From: an uncultured Ruminococcus sp.
GTDB lineage: Bacteria > Bacillota > Clostridia > Lachnospirales > Lachnospiraceae
Direction: 5' to 3'
Length of the DNA stretch: 64,000 nucleotides
NCBI GenBank assembly: GCA_900544395.1
Contig: UQVC01000011.1
Span: forward strand, 7,550-71,549
Part shown: positions 24,712 to 33,076 of the stretch, in pieces
How the letters are laid out: each line of letters opens with the position of its first letter
How positions within the stretch are numbered: position 1 is the first letter of the stretch
Position numbers and translations under genes: made by a program
The notes under the pieces: model-generated
Databases searched by the model: none
Told to the model about the DNA's origin: nothing
The model's input: the letters and a program-made list of their open reading frames with translations, nothing else

Positions 24712-24755
24712 AAAGTTGGGTGTCAAGATTTTCTACTTGACACCCAACTTTTTTT
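24712..24755 (+). terminator. Strong rho-independent terminator after the protease
   Basis: Perfect 16-base-pair stem AAAGTTGGGTGTCAAG (24712-24727) with CTTGACACCCAACTTT (24736-24751), 8-base loop, then T residues. Confidence 0.94.
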
Positions 24756-24781
24756 GCGTTATGATAGCAAAGGTGATTTGA

Positions 24782-25138
24782 GTGAATGATATTTTAGAAC
24801 AGGCATTGTTATACGACTTTTACGGTGAACTTTTAACCAGTCACCAGAAAGAGATTTATGAACAGTTTGTGCTGGAAGATTTATCTTTGAGTGAAATTGC
24901 AGCGGAAGCCGGAATCAGCCGACAGGGTGTTCATGATCTGATCAAGAGGTGTCAGAAGACTCTGGAAGGATATGAAACGAAGCTTCATCTGGTAGAAAAA
25001 TTTCTTTCGATCAAAGAGAAAGTTCACGAGATTGACCGGGTATTGGATTCCTATGAGTCCATGAGCGGGAATCAGAAACCGAACGAGATGATAGAAAAGA
25101 TCCGGAAGATATCGGATACAATTATAGAGGAGTTATAA
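24782..25138 (+). CDS. ylxM: YlxM family helix-turn-helix protein of the SRP operon
   Basis: A 118-residue protein with a GTG start. It opens LEQALLYDFYGELLTSHQKEIYEQFVLEDLSLSEIA and has a helix-turn-helix in EIAAEAGISRQGVHDLIKRC, the YlxM signature. The C-terminal half is a coiled coil. It is encoded directly before ffh with one intervening base, as in most Firmicutes, and is thought to modulate the signal recognition particle. The gene begins the long translation block running to yraN. Confidence 0.92.
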   Translation: MNDILEQALLYDFYGELLTSHQKEIYEQFVLEDLSLSEIAAEAGISRQGVHDLIKRCQKTLEGYETKLHLVEKFLSIKEKVHEIDRVLDSYESMSGNQKPNEMIEKIRKISDTIIEEL

Positions 25139-25139
25139 C

Positions 25140-26492
25140 ATGGCATTTGACAGTTTAACAGAAAAACTTCAAAACGTATTTAAGAATCTCCGAAGCAAAG
25201 GTCGTCTGACGGAAGATGATGTAAAGGCCGCGCTCAAGGAAGTAAAGATGGCACTTCTGGAGGCGGATGTAAACTTTAAAGTCGTAAAGAAGTTTGTAAA
25301 AGATGTGCAGGAGCGGGCGGTTGGCCAGGATGTAATGAATGGTCTGAATCCGGGACAGATGGTGATCAAGATTGTAAACGAAGAACTGGTCAGTCTGATG
25401 GGATCGGAGACGACCGAGATCAAGCTGCAGCCGGGAAGCGCGATCACGGTGATCATGATGGCAGGTCTTCAGGGTGCAGGTAAGACGACAACTACCGCAA
25501 AACTTGCAGGGAAGTACAAGCTGAAAGGCAAGAAGCCATTGCTTGTGGCATGTGATGTATACCGTCCGGCAGCAATCAAACAGCTGCAGATCAACGGAGA
25601 GAAGCAGGGGGTAGAAGTCTTCTCCATGGGAGACAAGAACAAGCCCGCCGATATTGCAAAAGCAGCATTGGAACATGCGCGCAAGAATGGAAATAACATT
25701 GTGATCCTCGATACTGCCGGCCGTCTTCATATAGATGAAGATATGATGGCAGAGCTTCAGGAGATTAAAGCAACAGTGGAAGTGCACCAGACGATTTTAG
25801 TGGTGGATGCGATGACCGGACAGGATGCAGTCAATGTGGCCGGAAGTTTCAATGATAAGATCGGGATTGACGGTGTGATCGTGACCAAGCTGGATGGTGA
25901 TACGAGAGGCGGTGCCGCACTTTCTATCAAGGCGGTAACAGGATGTCCGATCCTTTATGTAGGTATGGGTGAGAAGCTCTCGGATCTGGAGCAGTTTTAT
26001 CCGGATCGTATGGCATCCCGTATCCTTGGAATGGGAGATGTGCTGACACTGATTGAAAAGGCCGGGGCTGAGCTGGATGAAGAGAAGGCGCAGCAGATGG
26101 CGGAGAAGATGAAAAAAGCCCAGTTTGATTTTGAAGATTATCTGGAAAGTATGAACCAGATGAAGAAAATGGGCGGTTTATCCAGCATCCTCAGTATGAT
26201 GCCGGGACTCGGAAACATGGGGGCGAAGATGCCGGAGCTGGATTCCGAGGAGAATGAAAAGAAGATGGCCCGGATGGAGGCCATGATCCAGTCCATGACC
26301 GTAGAAGAACGGCAGAATCCGGATCTTTTGAATCCATCCAGAAAACACCGGATCGCAAAAGGCGCAGGTGTGGATATTTCCGAAGTCAACCGTATGGTAA
26401 AACAGTTCAATGAATCCAGAAAACTGATGAAGCGGCTTCCGGGAATGATGGGAAAAGGTGGTAAAAAAGGTAGATTTAAACTTCCTTTTTAG
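25140..26492 (+). CDS. ffh: Signal recognition particle protein Ffh (SRP54)
   Basis: A 450-residue GTPase with N, G and M domains. Motifs: GLQGAGKTTTTAKLA (G1, about residue 107), DTAGRLHID (G3), TKLDGDTRGGAALS (G4) and a methionine-rich M domain from about 330 onward (LSSILSMMPGLGNMG) that binds signal peptides and 4.5S RNA. It targets nascent membrane and secreted proteins to FtsY and SecYEG. Length is standard. The RNA gene ffs is not in this window. Confidence 0.98.
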   Translation: MAFDSLTEKLQNVFKNLRSKGRLTEDDVKAALKEVKMALLEADVNFKVVKKFVKDVQERAVGQDVMNGLNPGQMVIKIVNEELVSLMGSETTEIKLQPGSAITVIMMAGLQGAGKTTTTAKLAGKYKLKGKKPLLVACDVYRPAAIKQLQINGEKQGVEVFSMGDKNKPADIAKAALEHARKNGNNIVILDTAGRLHIDEDMMAELQEIKATVEVHQTILVVDAMTGQDAVNVAGSFNDKIGIDGVIVTKLDGDTRGGAALSIKAVTGCPILYVGMGEKLSDLEQFYPDRMASRILGMGDVLTLIEKAGAELDEEKAQQMAEKMKKAQFDFEDYLESMNQMKKMGGLSSILSMMPGLGNMGAKMPELDSEENEKKMARMEAMIQSMTVEERQNPDLLNPSRKHRIAKGAGVDISEVNRMVKQFNESRKLMKRLPGMMGKGGKKGRFKLPF

Positions 26493-26537
26493 CACATAGA
26501 TAACAAAAAAGAAAAATATTAAGAAGAGGTGGAAAAA

Positions 26538-26783
26538 ATGGCAGTAAAAATCAGATTAAAAAGAATGGGACAGAAGAAAGCTCCTTTCTATAGAATCGTA
26601 GTAGCAGATGCGAGAGCACCAAGAGATGGAAAATTCATCGAAGAGATCGGAACATACGATCCGAACCAGAACCCAAGCGTATTCAAAGTAGATGAAGAAG
26701 CAGCTAAAAAATGGCTGAACAACGGAGCTCAGCCTACAGAAGTTGTAGGAAAGATCTTTAAGGCAGCTGGAATCGAAAAATAA
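26538..26783 (+). CDS. rpsP: 30S ribosomal protein S16
   Basis: An 81-residue ribosomal protein starting MAVKIRLKRMGQKKAPFYRIVV, the classic S16 start. I place the ATG at 26538, which has AGAGGTGG 5 bases upstream, instead of 26529. It follows ffh as in many Firmicutes and precedes khpA, rimM and trmD, the ribosome-maturation cluster. Confidence 0.97.
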   Translation: MAVKIRLKRMGQKKAPFYRIVVADARAPRDGKFIEEIGTYDPNQNPSVFKVDEEAAKKWLNNGAQPTEVVGKIFKAAGIEK

Positions 26784-26807
26784 GCTGTTTCGCGGAGGTG
26801 CGCGTAA

Positions 26808-27038
26808 ATGAAAGAATTAGTTGAAGTAATTGCGAAAGCATTAGTAGACGATCCGGACAGCGTTGCAGTTTCTGAGAGACAGGACGGCAGAACAACGGTC
26901 ATCGAAATACGTGTCGCAGAAAGTGACATGGGAAAAGTGATCGGAAAACAGGGTCGCATCGCGAAGTCGATCCGTTCTGTTGTAAAAGCAGCAGCGGCAA
27001 AGGAAGATAAGAAAGTTGTTGTTGATATTATACAGTAA
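26808..27038 (+). CDS. khpA: KH-domain RNA-binding protein KhpA (YlqC)
   Basis: A 76-residue single KH domain, with the RNA-binding GKVIGKQGRIAKSIRSVV loop (GKQG). In Gram-positive bacteria it pairs with KhpB/Jag and binds many small RNAs and mRNAs. It sits between rpsP and rimM as usual. An intra-operon terminator-like hairpin follows. Confidence 0.95.
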   Translation: MKELVEVIAKALVDDPDSVAVSERQDGRTTVIEIRVAESDMGKVIGKQGRIAKSIRSVVKAAAAKEDKKVVVDIIQ

Positions 27039-27045
27039 CTTAACA

Positions 27046-27090
27046 AAAGGGACAGGCTTTGGATCAAAGTAACTGCCCCTTTTCTTTTTC
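27046..27090 (+). terminator. Intra-operon terminator or attenuator between khpA and rimM
   Basis: AAAAGGGACAG (27046-27056) pairs with CTGCCCCTTTT (27074-27084) with one mismatch, followed by CTTTTTC. It lies inside a block usually cotranscribed, so it may lower rimM-trmD expression relative to rpsP. Confidence 0.7.
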
Positions 27091-27112
27091 ATATAAGAAA
27101 CAGGAGAGAACT

Positions 27113-27634
27113 ATGGAACAGTTTTTGCAGGTTGGAGTGATCTCATCGACCCATGGGATCCGTGGTGAAGTGAAGGTATTTCCGACAACAGACGATCCGG
27201 CACGGTTTAAAAAGCTGAAACAGGTATTTCTGGAGACAGGGAAAGAACGATTGTCTCTGGAAGTACAGGGCGTGAAGTTTTTTAAACAGTTTGTCATCGT
27301 AAAATTTAAAGGAATCGATAACATCAATGATATTGAAGCGTATAAAGGGTGTTCTTTATATGTCAGCCGTGAGAATGCGGTAAGGCTGGAAGAAGATGAG
27401 TATTACATTGCAGATCTGATCGGAATGCAGGTTTATACAGATGAGCAGCCGGAGCAGGTATTTGGCGTGTTGAAAGATGTGATGGAAACCGGCGCAAATG
27501 AAGTGTACATCGTAGATTCCGAAGAATACGGAGAAGTGCTGATCCCGGCGATCCGGCAGTGTATCCTTTCCGTGGATGTGGAAAAACAGGAGATGCGCGT
27601 ACATTTGCTGAATGGGTTACTGGAACAGAAATAA
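27113..27634 (+). CDS. rimM: Ribosome maturation factor RimM
   Basis: A 173-residue protein needed for 30S 3' domain assembly, with RimM N domain (FLQVGVISSTHGIRGEVKVFPTTDD) and PRC-barrel C domain (YYIADLIGMQVYTD, GANEVYIVD, LIPAIRQCI). I chose the ATG at 27113, with AGGAGAG 7 bases upstream, which gives the standard N terminus; the longer frame overlaps the upstream hairpin. TrmD follows, as in nearly all bacteria. Confidence 0.96.
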   Translation: MEQFLQVGVISSTHGIRGEVKVFPTTDDPARFKKLKQVFLETGKERLSLEVQGVKFFKQFVIVKFKGIDNINDIEAYKGCSLYVSRENAVRLEEDEYYIADLIGMQVYTDEQPEQVFGVLKDVMETGANEVYIVDSEEYGEVLIPAIRQCILSVDVEKQEMRVHLLNGLLEQK

Positions 27635-27658
27635 CGAGAGAAAGTGCAGGACAGTGCG

Positions 27659-28417
27659 ATGAATTTTCATATTTTGACATTATTTCCCGAGATGGTCATG
27701 AGCGGCCTGGGGACCAGTATCATCGGGCGCGCAGTGAACAATGGGCTGCTTTCGATTGAAGCGGTGAATATCCGGGATTATGCGTTTAACAAGCATCAGA
27801 GCGTGGATGATTATCCATATGGCGGAGGAGCCGGAATGCTGATGCAGGCAGAACCGGTGTATCAGGCATATGCAGCGATTACGGAAAAGATGGGAAAAAG
27901 ACCGAGGGTGGTGTACCTTTCCCCTCAGGGAGAGACATTTTCCCAGACTATGGCAGAAGATCTGGCAAAGGAAGAAGAACTGGTGTTGCTTTGCGGGCAT
28001 TACGAAGGAATCGATGAGCGGGTTCTGGAAGAGATCGTAACGGATTATGTGTCCATTGGGGACTATGTGCTGACCGGGGGCGAGCTTCCGGCAATGGTGA
28101 TGGTAGATGCGATCTCCCGTCTGATCCCGGGAGTGCTGCACAATGATGTGTCAGCAGAATTTGAATCTTTTCAGGATCACCTTCTGGAATATCCGCAGTA
28201 CTCCAGACCGGAAGAGTGGCATGGCAAAAAAGTACCGCCGGTCTTGCTGTCCGGGCATCACGCCAATATTGAAAAGTGGCGAAGAGAACAGTCCATGATC
28301 CGAACAAAAGAAAAAAGACCAGATTTGTTGAAAAAGTGCATGGAAAGTGGAGTTCTGGATAAAAAAGAAATGAAGTTTTTGAGAGAACTTCTGGCAAAAG
28401 ATGAGGAAAACACTTGA
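27659..28417 (+). CDS. trmD: tRNA (guanine-37-N1)-methyltransferase
   Basis: A 252-residue SPOUT-fold methyltransferase. It starts MNFHILTLFPEM (a GTG at 27644 is an alternative) and has the trefoil-knot region LCGHYEGIDERVLEEIV, SIGDYVLTGGELPAM and PVLLSGHHANIEKWRR. It methylates G37 of tRNAs reading CNN codons and prevents +1 frameshifting. The promoter of rplS overlaps its last codons. Confidence 0.97.
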   Translation: MNFHILTLFPEMVMSGLGTSIIGRAVNNGLLSIEAVNIRDYAFNKHQSVDDYPYGGGAGMLMQAEPVYQAYAAITEKMGKRPRVVYLSPQGETFSQTMAEDLAKEEELVLLCGHYEGIDERVLEEIVTDYVSIGDYVLTGGELPAMVMVDAISRLIPGVLHNDVSAEFESFQDHLLEYPQYSRPEEWHGKKVPPVLLSGHHANIEKWRREQSMIRTKEKRPDLLKKCMESGVLDKKEMKFLRELLAKDEENT

Positions 28418-28442
28418 AACTATTTACAAAATATGATAGAAT
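28414..28442 (+). promoter_or_regulatory. Promoter of rplS
   Basis: TTGAAA (28414-28419) and TAGAAT (28437-28442), 17-base spacing, overlapping the trmD stop codon. The start codon of rplS is about 80 bases downstream. Confidence 0.6.
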
Positions 28443-28465
28443 ACAACAGTTGTGAAAAGAAGAGA

Positions 28466-28504
28466 TGGTCCTCTGGTACCGAAGTGGTATTAAGAACGTC
28501 CAAG
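28466..28504 (+). promoter_or_regulatory. Possible L19 autoregulatory leader
   Basis: The untranslated leader holds GGTACC (28475-28480) and GGTATT (28486-28491), which pair with two G-U wobbles on a 5-base loop, just upstream of the rplS ribosome site. Firmicutes rplS genes often have such a leader bound by L19; this fit is by position and simple pairing only. Confidence 0.4.
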
Positions 28505-28520
28505 ATGAAGGAGGAACACA

Positions 28521-28868
28521 ATGAACGAGATTATCAGAAAAATCGAAGCAGAGCAGATGAAAGAAAACGCACCTGAATTCAACGTTGGTGATACTGTAAA
28601 AGTATACGCAAAGATCAAAGAGGGTAACCGTGAAAGAATCCAGGTTTTTGAAGGAACAGTCCTGAAAAAACAGGGTGGCGGAGTCAGAGCTACTTTCACA
28701 GTAAGAAAATTCTCTAACGGAATCGGCGTTGAGAAGACATGGCCAATCCACTCTCCACACGTAGAGAAAGTGGAAGTTGTTCGCAGAGGTAAAGTAAGAA
28801 GAGCAAAACTGAACTACTTAAGAACACGCGTTGGTAAAGCGGCTAAGGTGAAAGAATTAGTAAAATAA
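28521..28868 (+). CDS. rplS: 50S ribosomal protein L19
   Basis: A 115-residue ribosomal protein at the 30S-50S interface. Signature segments: PEFNVGDTVKVYAKIKEGNRERIQVFEG, RKFSNGIGVEKTWPIHSPHV and the basic C terminus with KVRRAKLNYLRTRVGKAAK. An AAGGAGG site precedes the ATG. It has its own promoter and a terminator downstream. Confidence 0.98.
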   Translation: MNEIIRKIEAEQMKENAPEFNVGDTVKVYAKIKEGNRERIQVFEGTVLKKQGGGVRATFTVRKFSNGIGVEKTWPIHSPHVEKVEVVRRGKVRRAKLNYLRTRVGKAAKVKELVK

Positions 28869-28881
28869 CAGGATTGATGAG

Positions 28882-28917
28882 AGGGACAATTACAGATTTG
28901 TAGTTTGTCCCTTTTCT
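28882..28917 (+). terminator. Terminator of rplS
   Basis: AGGGACAA (28882-28889) pairs with TTGTCCCT (28905-28912), extended inward by TTACA/TGTAG, then a T-rich tract. Confidence 0.85.
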
Positions 28918-28971
28918 GTTATCTGATTCCGTTGGAGAGCCAACGAGAGTAAGTGAGAGAGGAAAAAAGCG

Positions 28972-29580
28972 ATGCGGCATTTAACATTTCGAAAGAAGCG
29001 CAAAAAATCATCCGGCGGGAAGCTGCTGCATTTTGCAAAAGGAAAACTGCACTGGAATAAAAGGGCGGTGTCACGATGGTGCATCGAGATTACAGCGGTG
29101 AGCATCCTGGCATTTGCACTTGTCTTTTATTTTGGACAACGGGTGAGTATTGCCGGAGACTCCATGCGGCCGGAATTAAAGAACGGAGATGTGGTGCTGG
29201 TAAACCGGCTGATCTATAATGCGGTCATGCCAAAACGAGGCGATGTCATTGCATTTAAGCCGAACGGGAACGAGAATGCGCATTATTATATCAAGCGGAT
29301 CGTGGGTCTTCCGGGAGAAACCGTTCAGATCAAAGATGGCAGTGTGTATATCAATGGCAAAGAGCAGAAATCAGATATTTTTGCCCCGGAGATCGAAAAG
29401 CCGGGAGTTGCGGCAGAGGAGATCACACTGGGTGAGAATGAATATTTTGTGCTGGGAGATCAGCCATCGGGCAGTAATGACAGTCGGATGGCGGAGATCG
29501 GCAATGTAAAACGCTCCGAGATTTACGGAGAAGTCTGGTTTAACACCAGTGTGGGAAGTGAATTTGGATTTGTAAAATAG
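28972..29580 (+). CDS. lepB: Signal peptidase I, first copy
   Basis: A 202-residue type I signal peptidase with a very basic 35-residue cytoplasmic N terminus, one membrane segment (EITAVSILAFALVFYFG), the catalytic serine in IAGDSMRPELKNGD and the catalytic lysine in HYYIKRIVGLPGE. The later box reads GDQPSGSNDSRMAEIG in place of the common GDNRxxSxDSR, so it is divergent but probably active. It cleaves Sec signal peptides on the outer face of the membrane. A second copy lies 900 bases downstream, beyond rbgA. Confidence 0.93.
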   Translation: MRHLTFRKKRKKSSGGKLLHFAKGKLHWNKRAVSRWCIEITAVSILAFALVFYFGQRVSIAGDSMRPELKNGDVVLVNRLIYNAVMPKRGDVIAFKPNGNENAHYYIKRIVGLPGETVQIKDGSVYINGKEQKSDIFAPEIEKPGVAAEEITLGENEYFVLGDQPSGSNDSRMAEIGNVKRSEIYGEVWFNTSVGSEFGFVK

Positions 29581-29592
29581 GAGGAGAGGAAG

Positions 29593-30453
29593 ATGCATTT
29601 TCAGTGGTATCCGGGACATATGACCAAAGCAAAACGGATGATGCAGGAAAATATCAAGCTGATCGATCTGGTCATTGAACTGGTAGACGCAAGGCTTCCG
29701 GTCAGCAGCCGGAATCCGGACATTGATGAACTTGGAAAGAATAAAGCACGGTTGATTTTGCTGAATAAATCAGATCTGGCAGAGGAAGCGTGCAATGACA
29801 GGTGGGCAGAATATTTCAAGCAAAAGGGATATTCTGTTGTGAAAGTCAATTCCAAGAAGGGCGGCGGGATCAAATCCATTCAAGGTGTGATCCAGGAGGC
29901 CTGTAAAGAAAAGATAGAACGGGACAGAAAACGGGGAATCTTAAACCGTCCGGTCCGAGCCATGGTTGTGGGTATCCCGAATGTGGGGAAATCTACATTT
30001 ATCAATGCACTGGCAGGAAAAGCCTGTGCAAAGACCGGAAATAAGCCGGGTGTAACCAAGGGCAAACAGTGGATTCGTCTGAATAAGAATGTAGAGCTGT
30101 TAGATACTCCGGGAATCCTCTGGCCAAAGTTTGAAGACCAGACGGTGGGACTGCGTCTGGCGCTGATCGGATCCATCAAAGATGAGATTTTAAATACAGA
30201 AGAACTGGGAGCAGAACTGATCCGCTTTTTAAAGGACAGTTATCCGGGAATCCTTCAGGCAAAATACGAAGTGGATGAGTCCAAAGACCTGTATGAATGT
30301 CTGGAAGAGATTGCAAAGAACCGTCACTGTCTGGTGCGGGGAAGTGAACTGGATCTGGAAAAGGCTGCCAGACTGCTTCTGGACGATTTCAGAAACGGAC
30401 GACTGGGAAGAATTACACTGGAATTTCCGGAAAAAGAGACAGTTGGAGAATAA
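29593..30453 (+). CDS. rbgA: Ribosome biogenesis GTPase RbgA (YlqF)
   Basis: A 286-residue circularly permuted GTPase needed for 50S assembly in Firmicutes. It begins FQWYPGHMTKAKRMM, has LNKSDLAEE (G4) before VVGIPNVGKSTFINALAGK (G1), and DTPGILWPKFED (G3), the permuted order. The C-terminal helical domain follows. It sits between two signal peptidase genes, a common clostridial arrangement next to rplS. Confidence 0.97.
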   Translation: MHFQWYPGHMTKAKRMMQENIKLIDLVIELVDARLPVSSRNPDIDELGKNKARLILLNKSDLAEEACNDRWAEYFKQKGYSVVKVNSKKGGGIKSIQGVIQEACKEKIERDRKRGILNRPVRAMVVGIPNVGKSTFINALAGKACAKTGNKPGVTKGKQWIRLNKNVELLDTPGILWPKFEDQTVGLRLALIGSIKDEILNTEELGAELIRFLKDSYPGILQAKYEVDESKDLYECLEEIAKNRHCLVRGSELDLEKAARLLLDDFRNGRLGRITLEFPEKETVGE

Positions 30454-30471
30454 ACAGGAGGCGATGGAGTA

Positions 30472-31023
30472 ATGAAAGATCAGGAGAGAAGTATTTTCAG
30501 AGAACTTTTGGGATGGATTGTGTATTTTGTGATCCTGATCGCGGCAGTATATCTGCTGATCACATTTGTGGGTCAGCGGACCAAGGTCAGCGGACAGTCC
30601 ATGGAGCCTACATTATATAACAATGACAATCTGATCGTGGATAAGATCAGTTACCGGTTCCGGGAGCCGGAGCGGTATGAGATCATTGTATTTCCCTATG
30701 AGCACAAAGAGAATACGTACTATATCAAACGGATCATCGGAATGCCGGGGGAAACGGTTCAGGTGGCAGACGGGGCAGTCTATATTGACGGAGAACTGCT
30801 TTCTGATGAACATTACGGAAAGGAAGCCATGTTAGATCCCGGAATTGCCAGAGAGCCGATCACGCTGGGAGAAGATGAATATTTTGTGTTGGGAGACAAC
30901 CGGAATCACAGTGCAGACAGCCGGGATCCAAGCGTGGGAGTGCTTCAAAGAGAAGATCTGATCGGGCGAGCCTGGGTGAGAATCTGGCCGTTTGACCGGA
31001 TCGGATTCATCCGGCATGATTAG
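30472..31023 (+). CDS. lepB: Signal peptidase I, second copy
   Basis: A 183-residue signal peptidase with a short cytoplasmic start, one membrane segment (LGWIVYFVILIAAVYLLITFVG), serine in VSGQSMEPTLYNND, lysine in TYYIKRIIGMPGETVQ and a canonical GDNRNHSADSRDPSVG box. It is closer to the consensus than the first copy, so it is probably the main housekeeping enzyme. Two paralogues may divide preprotein classes. Confidence 0.95.
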   Translation: MKDQERSIFRELLGWIVYFVILIAAVYLLITFVGQRTKVSGQSMEPTLYNNDNLIVDKISYRFREPERYEIIVFPYEHKENTYYIKRIIGMPGETVQVADGAVYIDGELLSDEHYGKEAMLDPGIAREPITLGEDEYFVLGDNRNHSADSRDPSVGVLQREDLIGRAWVRIWPFDRIGFIRHD

Positions 31024-31053
31024 AACAGGACAGAGAAAGTAAGAGGTCTGGAC

Positions 31054-31806
31054 ATGAAAAGTATCAGTGAGATCAAGAAAGAGTTTGAACTGGCAGAAGA
31101 GGGCAGGGAAGAATTGTATGAGATGTATGCCTACGATACCAGATCGGGTGTGCAAAAGCTGATCCAGAAATATCAGAAGCAGGACGAAAAGCTGGACATG
31201 GAGCGCCGGCGTCTGCAGCAGATGTGTCAGTATGAGGAATCCTACCCTCAGTATGAATATATCTGCGGGATCGATGAAGTGGGAAGAGGACCGCTGGCCG
31301 GTCCGGTCGTAGCCGCTGCCGTGATCCTTCCAGAAAATTGTGAAATTTTGTATCTGAATGATTCCAAAAAGCTGTCAGCAAAAAGACGGGAGGAACTGTA
31401 CGGGGAGATTCAGAGCAAAGCCATTGCGATCGGGATTGGAATGGCAGGACCGGGAAGGATCGATGAGATCAATATTTTACAGGCGACTTATGAGGCTATG
31501 AGACAGGCGGTAGGTGAGCTTGCAGTACAGCCTCAGATCCTTCTGAATGATGCAGTGACGATCCCGGGGATTGCAATCCCGCAGGTTCCGATCATCAAGG
31601 GAGATGCGAAAAGTATTTCTATTGCAGCGGCCAGCGTCATTGCAAAAGTGACCAGAGACCGATTGATGGAAGAGTATGAACAGGTATTTCCGGGATATGG
31701 ATTTGCGGATAACAAGGGGTATGGCTCTGCTGCACATATTGCCGCGTTAAAAGAACTGGGGCCGACCCTGATCCACCGGAGATCTTTTATCAAAAATTTT
31801 GTGTAA
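31054..31806 (+). CDS. rnhB: Ribonuclease HII
   Basis: A 250-residue enzyme removing ribonucleotides and RNA primers from DNA. The core begins at about residue 68 with YICGIDEVGRGPLAGPVVAAAVIL, which contains the first catalytic Asp and Glu; LNDSKKLSAKRREEL, LLNDAVTIPG and IKGDAKSISIAAASVIAKVTRD follow, and the end is GPTLIHRRSFIKNF. The 65-residue charged N-terminal extension, common in Firmicutes, may aid substrate binding. Confidence 0.96.
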   Translation: MKSISEIKKEFELAEEGREELYEMYAYDTRSGVQKLIQKYQKQDEKLDMERRRLQQMCQYEESYPQYEYICGIDEVGRGPLAGPVVAAAVILPENCEILYLNDSKKLSAKRREELYGEIQSKAIAIGIGMAGPGRIDEINILQATYEAMRQAVGELAVQPQILLNDAVTIPGIAIPQVPIIKGDAKSISIAAASVIAKVTRDRLMEEYEQVFPGYGFADNKGYGSAAHIAALKELGPTLIHRRSFIKNFV

Positions 31807-31838
31807 GAATATGTGGTGTTTGACAGGCGAAGGTGTAA

Positions 31839-32195
31839 ATGAAAAAGCAGAATAACAGAGCAGTCGGTACGGTATATGAACAGATAGCCGGAACCTTTCT
31901 GGAGAAAAAAGGATTTCAGATCCTGGAGTATAATTATCGATGCCGGGGCGGAGAAGTCGATTTAATCGCACGGGATGGAAAGTATCTGGTATTTTGCGAG
32001 GTGAAATACAGACGCTCCGATCAGTCGGGCAGTGCGCTGGAGGCGGTGGATGCGAGAAAGCAAAAAAAGCTGTGTCTTTGTGCAAGACAGTATCTGACGT
32101 CTCATGGAATGGAAGAACAGCCGACAAGATTTGATGTAATCGGAATCCAGGGAAACGAGATCATACATATCGAGGATGCATTTTGGGGAAGTTGA
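31839..32195 (+). CDS. yraN: YraN family endonuclease-like protein (UPF0102)
   Basis: A 118-residue protein with a predicted restriction-endonuclease-like fold. Motifs: GTVYEQIAGTFLEKKGFQILEYNYRCRGGEVDLIARDG, then FCEVKYRRSDQSGSALEAVDARKQKKL, providing the D and E-x-K of the PD-(D/E)xK core. It normally follows rnhB and may act in DNA processing. Function is unproven across the family. Confidence 0.92.
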   Translation: MKKQNNRAVGTVYEQIAGTFLEKKGFQILEYNYRCRGGEVDLIARDGKYLVFCEVKYRRSDQSGSALEAVDARKQKKLCLCARQYLTSHGMEEQPTRFDVIGIQGNEIIHIEDAFWGS

Positions 32196-32215
32196 AGCAG
32201 AAAAGGGGAAAGAAG

Positions 32216-33076
32216 ATGAGTTTGGGACTTTGTTATAAAGATGAGAACAAGATTTTTCAGGAAATAGAGACAGAGCCGCCATATCTGGCGTATCCTTTGT
32301 TTCAAGAAACGGGGATTGTGAAGCATGGATTCTCCACCAGGCTTGGGGGAGTGAGCAAAGGATGCTTTTCTTCTCTGAATCTGAGTTTTACCAGAGGGGA
32401 TGAAGAAGAGGCAGTACGGGAGAATTTTCGCAGGATTGCAGGAGCCGTGGGAGTACGGTGTGAGGACATGGTGCTGACCCATCAGACCCACACGACCAAT
32501 GTGCGGGTTGTGACAGAAGCGGATCGGGGCTGTGGGATCACGAAGCCAAGAACCTATGAAAATGTGGATGGACTGGTGACCAACATTCCGGGAATCTGTC
32601 TGGTGACTTTTTATGCGGACTGTGTTCCGCTGTATTTTGTGGATCCGGTCAGAAAGGTGATCGGATTGAGCCATTCCGGCTGGCGGGGAACCGTTGGAAA
32701 GATCGGAAAGGTGACTGTGGAGACCATGTGCCGGGAGTTTGGAAGCCGACCGGAGGATATTCTGGCAGCAGTAGGGCCTTCCATCTGTCAGGACTGTTAT
32801 GAGGTCAGTGAAGAGGTGATCTTACAGTTTCAACAGGCATTTCCTGCGTCTTGCTGGAAAGATTTATTTTATCAGAAAGAAAATCAGAGGTATCAGTTGG
32901 ATCTCTGGAAAGCCAATGAACAGATTTTTTACGAAGCAGGAATTTTGCCGGAGCATATGGCGGTGAGCAATCTGTGCACACACTGCAACAGTGAGATTTT
33001 GTATTCGCACAGACAGGCAGGAGATGCCAGAGGAAATCTCTGTGCATTTCTGGCGTTAAAGGAGAAAGACGTATGA
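32216..33076 (+). CDS. yfiH: YfiH family purine nucleoside phosphorylase-like/laccase-domain protein
   Basis: A 286-residue protein of the YfiH/LACC1 family (once called multicopper polyphenol oxidase). Motifs: HGFSTRLGGVSKGCFSSLNLS, VLTHQTHTTNVRVV, DGLVTNIPGICLVTFYADCVPLYF and SHSGWRGTVGKI, with zinc-ligand His and Cys residues; C-terminal NLCTHCNSEILYSHR. Family members act on purine nucleosides or influence peptidoglycan. Start at 32216 is preferred over a TTG at 32183 because of AGGGGAAAG just upstream. Confidence 0.92.
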   Translation: MSLGLCYKDENKIFQEIETEPPYLAYPLFQETGIVKHGFSTRLGGVSKGCFSSLNLSFTRGDEEEAVRENFRRIAGAVGVRCEDMVLTHQTHTTNVRVVTEADRGCGITKPRTYENVDGLVTNIPGICLVTFYADCVPLYFVDPVRKVIGLSHSGWRGTVGKIGKVTVETMCREFGSRPEDILAAVGPSICQDCYEVSEEVILQFQQAFPASCWKDLFYQKENQRYQLDLWKANEQIFYEAGILPEHMAVSNLCTHCNSEILYSHRQAGDARGNLCAFLALKEKDV

